Shown here piece after piece: positions 5,039-5,749 of a stretch of DNA of 5,749 nucleotides. Position numbers and translations under genes: made by a program. Under the pieces are notes generated by a model. It was given only the letters and a program-made list of their open reading frames with translations, did no database searches and was not told the origin of the DNA. Source of the DNA: Armatimonadota bacterium (GTDB taxonomy: Bacteria > Armatimonadota > Armatimonadia > Armatimonadales > Armatimonadaceae); contig JACMIS010000325.1 in the NCBI GenBank assembly GCA_014381035.1, positions 1 through 5,749 on the forward strand, in the 5' to 3' direction. Each line of letters opens with the position of its first letter. The stretch's first letter is position 1.

Positions 5039-5204
5039 ATGGCAATGTTTCGATACGAGGCGACGGATGCGAAAACCGGTCAGGCGCAACAGGGCACCGT
5101 GGAAGCCGCGAACGCGCAGGAGATAGAACTGCGTTTGTCGGAGCGTGGCTACCGTTCTATACGTGTTTACATCGAGAAACCGGAAAGTGTGGCTCGCCCC
5201 GGAA
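5039..5204 (+). pseudogene. Truncated PilC/GspF-type protein, N-terminal fragment
   Basis: From ATG 5039 the first 46 or so residues (MAMFRYEATDAKTGQAQQG..., then a VEAANAQEIELRLSERGY helix and an IRVYIE strand) match the pattern that opens PilC/GspF proteins: F-x-Y-x-A-x-D, a Gly-Thr turn, E-A-x(n)-A/E-rich helix, and R-L-x(3)-G. These are the polytopic inner-membrane platform proteins of type IV pilus and type II secretion systems, normally about 400 aa. Here the likeness ends at the inverted-repeat element starting at 5205 (codon 56). The frame stays open to 5743, but that part reads through the element and then antisense to the MFS gene, so it is not homologous. No membrane helix is retained. 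A GGGAG 14 nt upstream is too far to be a good ribosome-binding site. The likeliest reading is a gene remnant. A free-standing N-terminal domain protein is an alternative. Confidence 0.65.
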
Positions 5205-5324
5205 GCCCCCCAGCCCCCAATCCTGGGGGAGCCAGAGGGGATGCGGGGAAGATTCGCGCGACGGTTGAACGTGGCGATCCTGAGTCTTCTAGTCCGGCTC
5301 CCCCAGGATTGGGGGCTGGGGGGC
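5205..5324. mobile_element. 120-bp MITE-like element with perfect 29-bp terminal inverted repeats
   Basis: The left arm 5205-5233 and right arm 5296-5324 are exact reverse complements over 29 bp, rich in C-runs and G-runs (GCCCCCCAGCCCCCAATCC at the left outer end). Each arm is itself partly palindromic: CCCCCA (5214-5219) and TGGGGG (5224-5229) close a 4-nt loop. The 62-bp interior has no gene. No clear target-site duplication is seen; AA on both outer sides (5203-5204, 5325-5326) is the most that can be offered. Size and structure suit a non-autonomous miniature element or a dispersed intergenic repeat. It lies between the cut end of the pilC-like gene and the convergent MFS gene, 7 nt from its stop, where it could also end transcription in both directions. 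Confidence 0.72.
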
Positions 5325-5331
5325 AACTACG

Positions 5332-5749
5332 CTACGGCGCGGACTTCCCATCCGTCCCCCCACCCAGTCGCAAGTTCCGTAGCCCCGGCGCGAAGTACGC
5401 CGTACCCGCCACGATCATCAGGGTGACAATCCCGCCGAGCCAGACCGAGCGTGCCGTACCGAGGAAGTTCGCCGCTACCCCGCTTTCCAATGCCCCGATC
5501 TCGTTGGACGACCCGACGAAGATCATGGAAACCGCCGCGATCCGCCCGCGCATGTGGTTCGGCGACAATAGGCGGATGATCGTCTTGCGAATCACCATGT
5601 TAATCCCGTCGAATACGCCGGAAAGGAATAGCGCCACCAACGACAGGGCAAGGTTTTTCGAGAGCGCGAAGACGATGATGCTGACACCGAACGCCCCGAC
5701 GGAAAGAAGCAGGTTCCGCCCGGCGTGGTGGAGTGGCGGGTAGCGCGAC
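5332..5749 (-). CDS. MFS transporter, C-terminal part, runs off right edge
   Basis: On the minus strand the frame is open from the window edge (first full codon 5748-5746) through 138 codons to TAG at 5334-5332; the true start is outside. An internal TTG at 5640 is not needed as a start because the frame continues upstream with matching sequence. Residues 11-30 and 33-53 are two hydrophobic helices, then IRKTIIRLLSP-NHMRGRI (53-70), where MRGR is the charged loop typical between late helices of MFS exporters. NEIGALESGVAANFLG (82-97) and a last helix around 102-117 follow, then a short polar tail. The block of SG-x-D, R-x-x-MRGR, NE-G-ESG and LGG-x-TL fits the EntS-like/MFS_3 exporter group, proton-coupled efflux carriers of the cytoplasmic membrane. 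The substrate is unknown. It converges on the pilC-like fragment, with the inverted-repeat element between them. Confidence 0.87.
   Translation of the reverse strand, partial: SRYPPLHHAGRNLLLSVGAFGVSIIVFALSKNLALSLVALFLSGVFDGINMVIRKTIIRLLSPNHMRGRIAAVSMIFVGSSNEIGALESGVAANFLGTARSVWLGGIVTLMIVAGTAYFAPGLRNLRLGGGTDGKSAP

Noticed and set aside
5205..5743. Continuation of the pilC-like frame to a 234-aa protein
   Set aside because: Past codon 55 the frame reads through the inverted-repeat element and then antisense to a clear MFS coding region. The residues show no membrane helices or PilC likeness, so it is an artefact of high GC.

Overview
The window looks like part of a chromosome from an environmental bacterium, most likely of the Armatimonadota. 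This is inferred mainly from the prepilin-like gene, whose N-terminal FTLIEL helix, AQAREKAR stretch and C-terminal H-X9-DG motif are a combination typical of that phylum and of Planctomycetes. No rRNA, tRNA, CRISPR array or transposase was seen.

Layout. Minus strand, 1-1541: a partial gene running off the left edge (1-671; resembles the N-terminal part of a six-hairpin glycosidase), and upstream of it a membrane-anchored protein with a C-terminal beta-sandwich-like domain (717-1541). Between 1542 and 2065 lies a low-GC divergent regulatory region with two convincing sigma70-type promoters back to back, each followed by a long untranslated leader (about 163 nt on the minus strand, about 231 nt on the plus strand). 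The plus leader holds a 44-nt-offset imperfect repeat of the ribosome-binding region and a hairpin just before the Shine-Dalgarno sequence. Plus strand, 2066-3684: a tightly spaced trio of a type II/IV prepilin-like protein, a small lipoprotein and a small single-pass membrane protein. A 12-helix APC-family permease follows (3702-5006) and may start from its own leaderless promoter.

Right end, 5039-5749: an N-terminal fragment of a PilC/GspF-type inner-membrane protein is cut off after about 55 codons by a 120-bp element with perfect 29-bp terminal inverted repeats. Seven bases beyond the element is the stop codon of a convergent MFS exporter gene that runs off the right edge. The long plus-strand frame past the element is antisense to the MFS gene and is not a real protein tail.

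Working together: the prepilin-like protein, lipoprotein and membrane protein are probably co-transcribed and all act at the cell envelope. Their joint function is not recognisable from sequence. The glycosidase-like gene and the membrane-anchored protein probably form a second, opposite-facing unit. The permease and the exporter are ordinary transport genes. The most unusual items are the inverted-repeat element with the truncated pilC-like gene, the structured leader of the prepilin operon, and two genes whose predicted transcription start coincides with, or nearly touches, the start codon.
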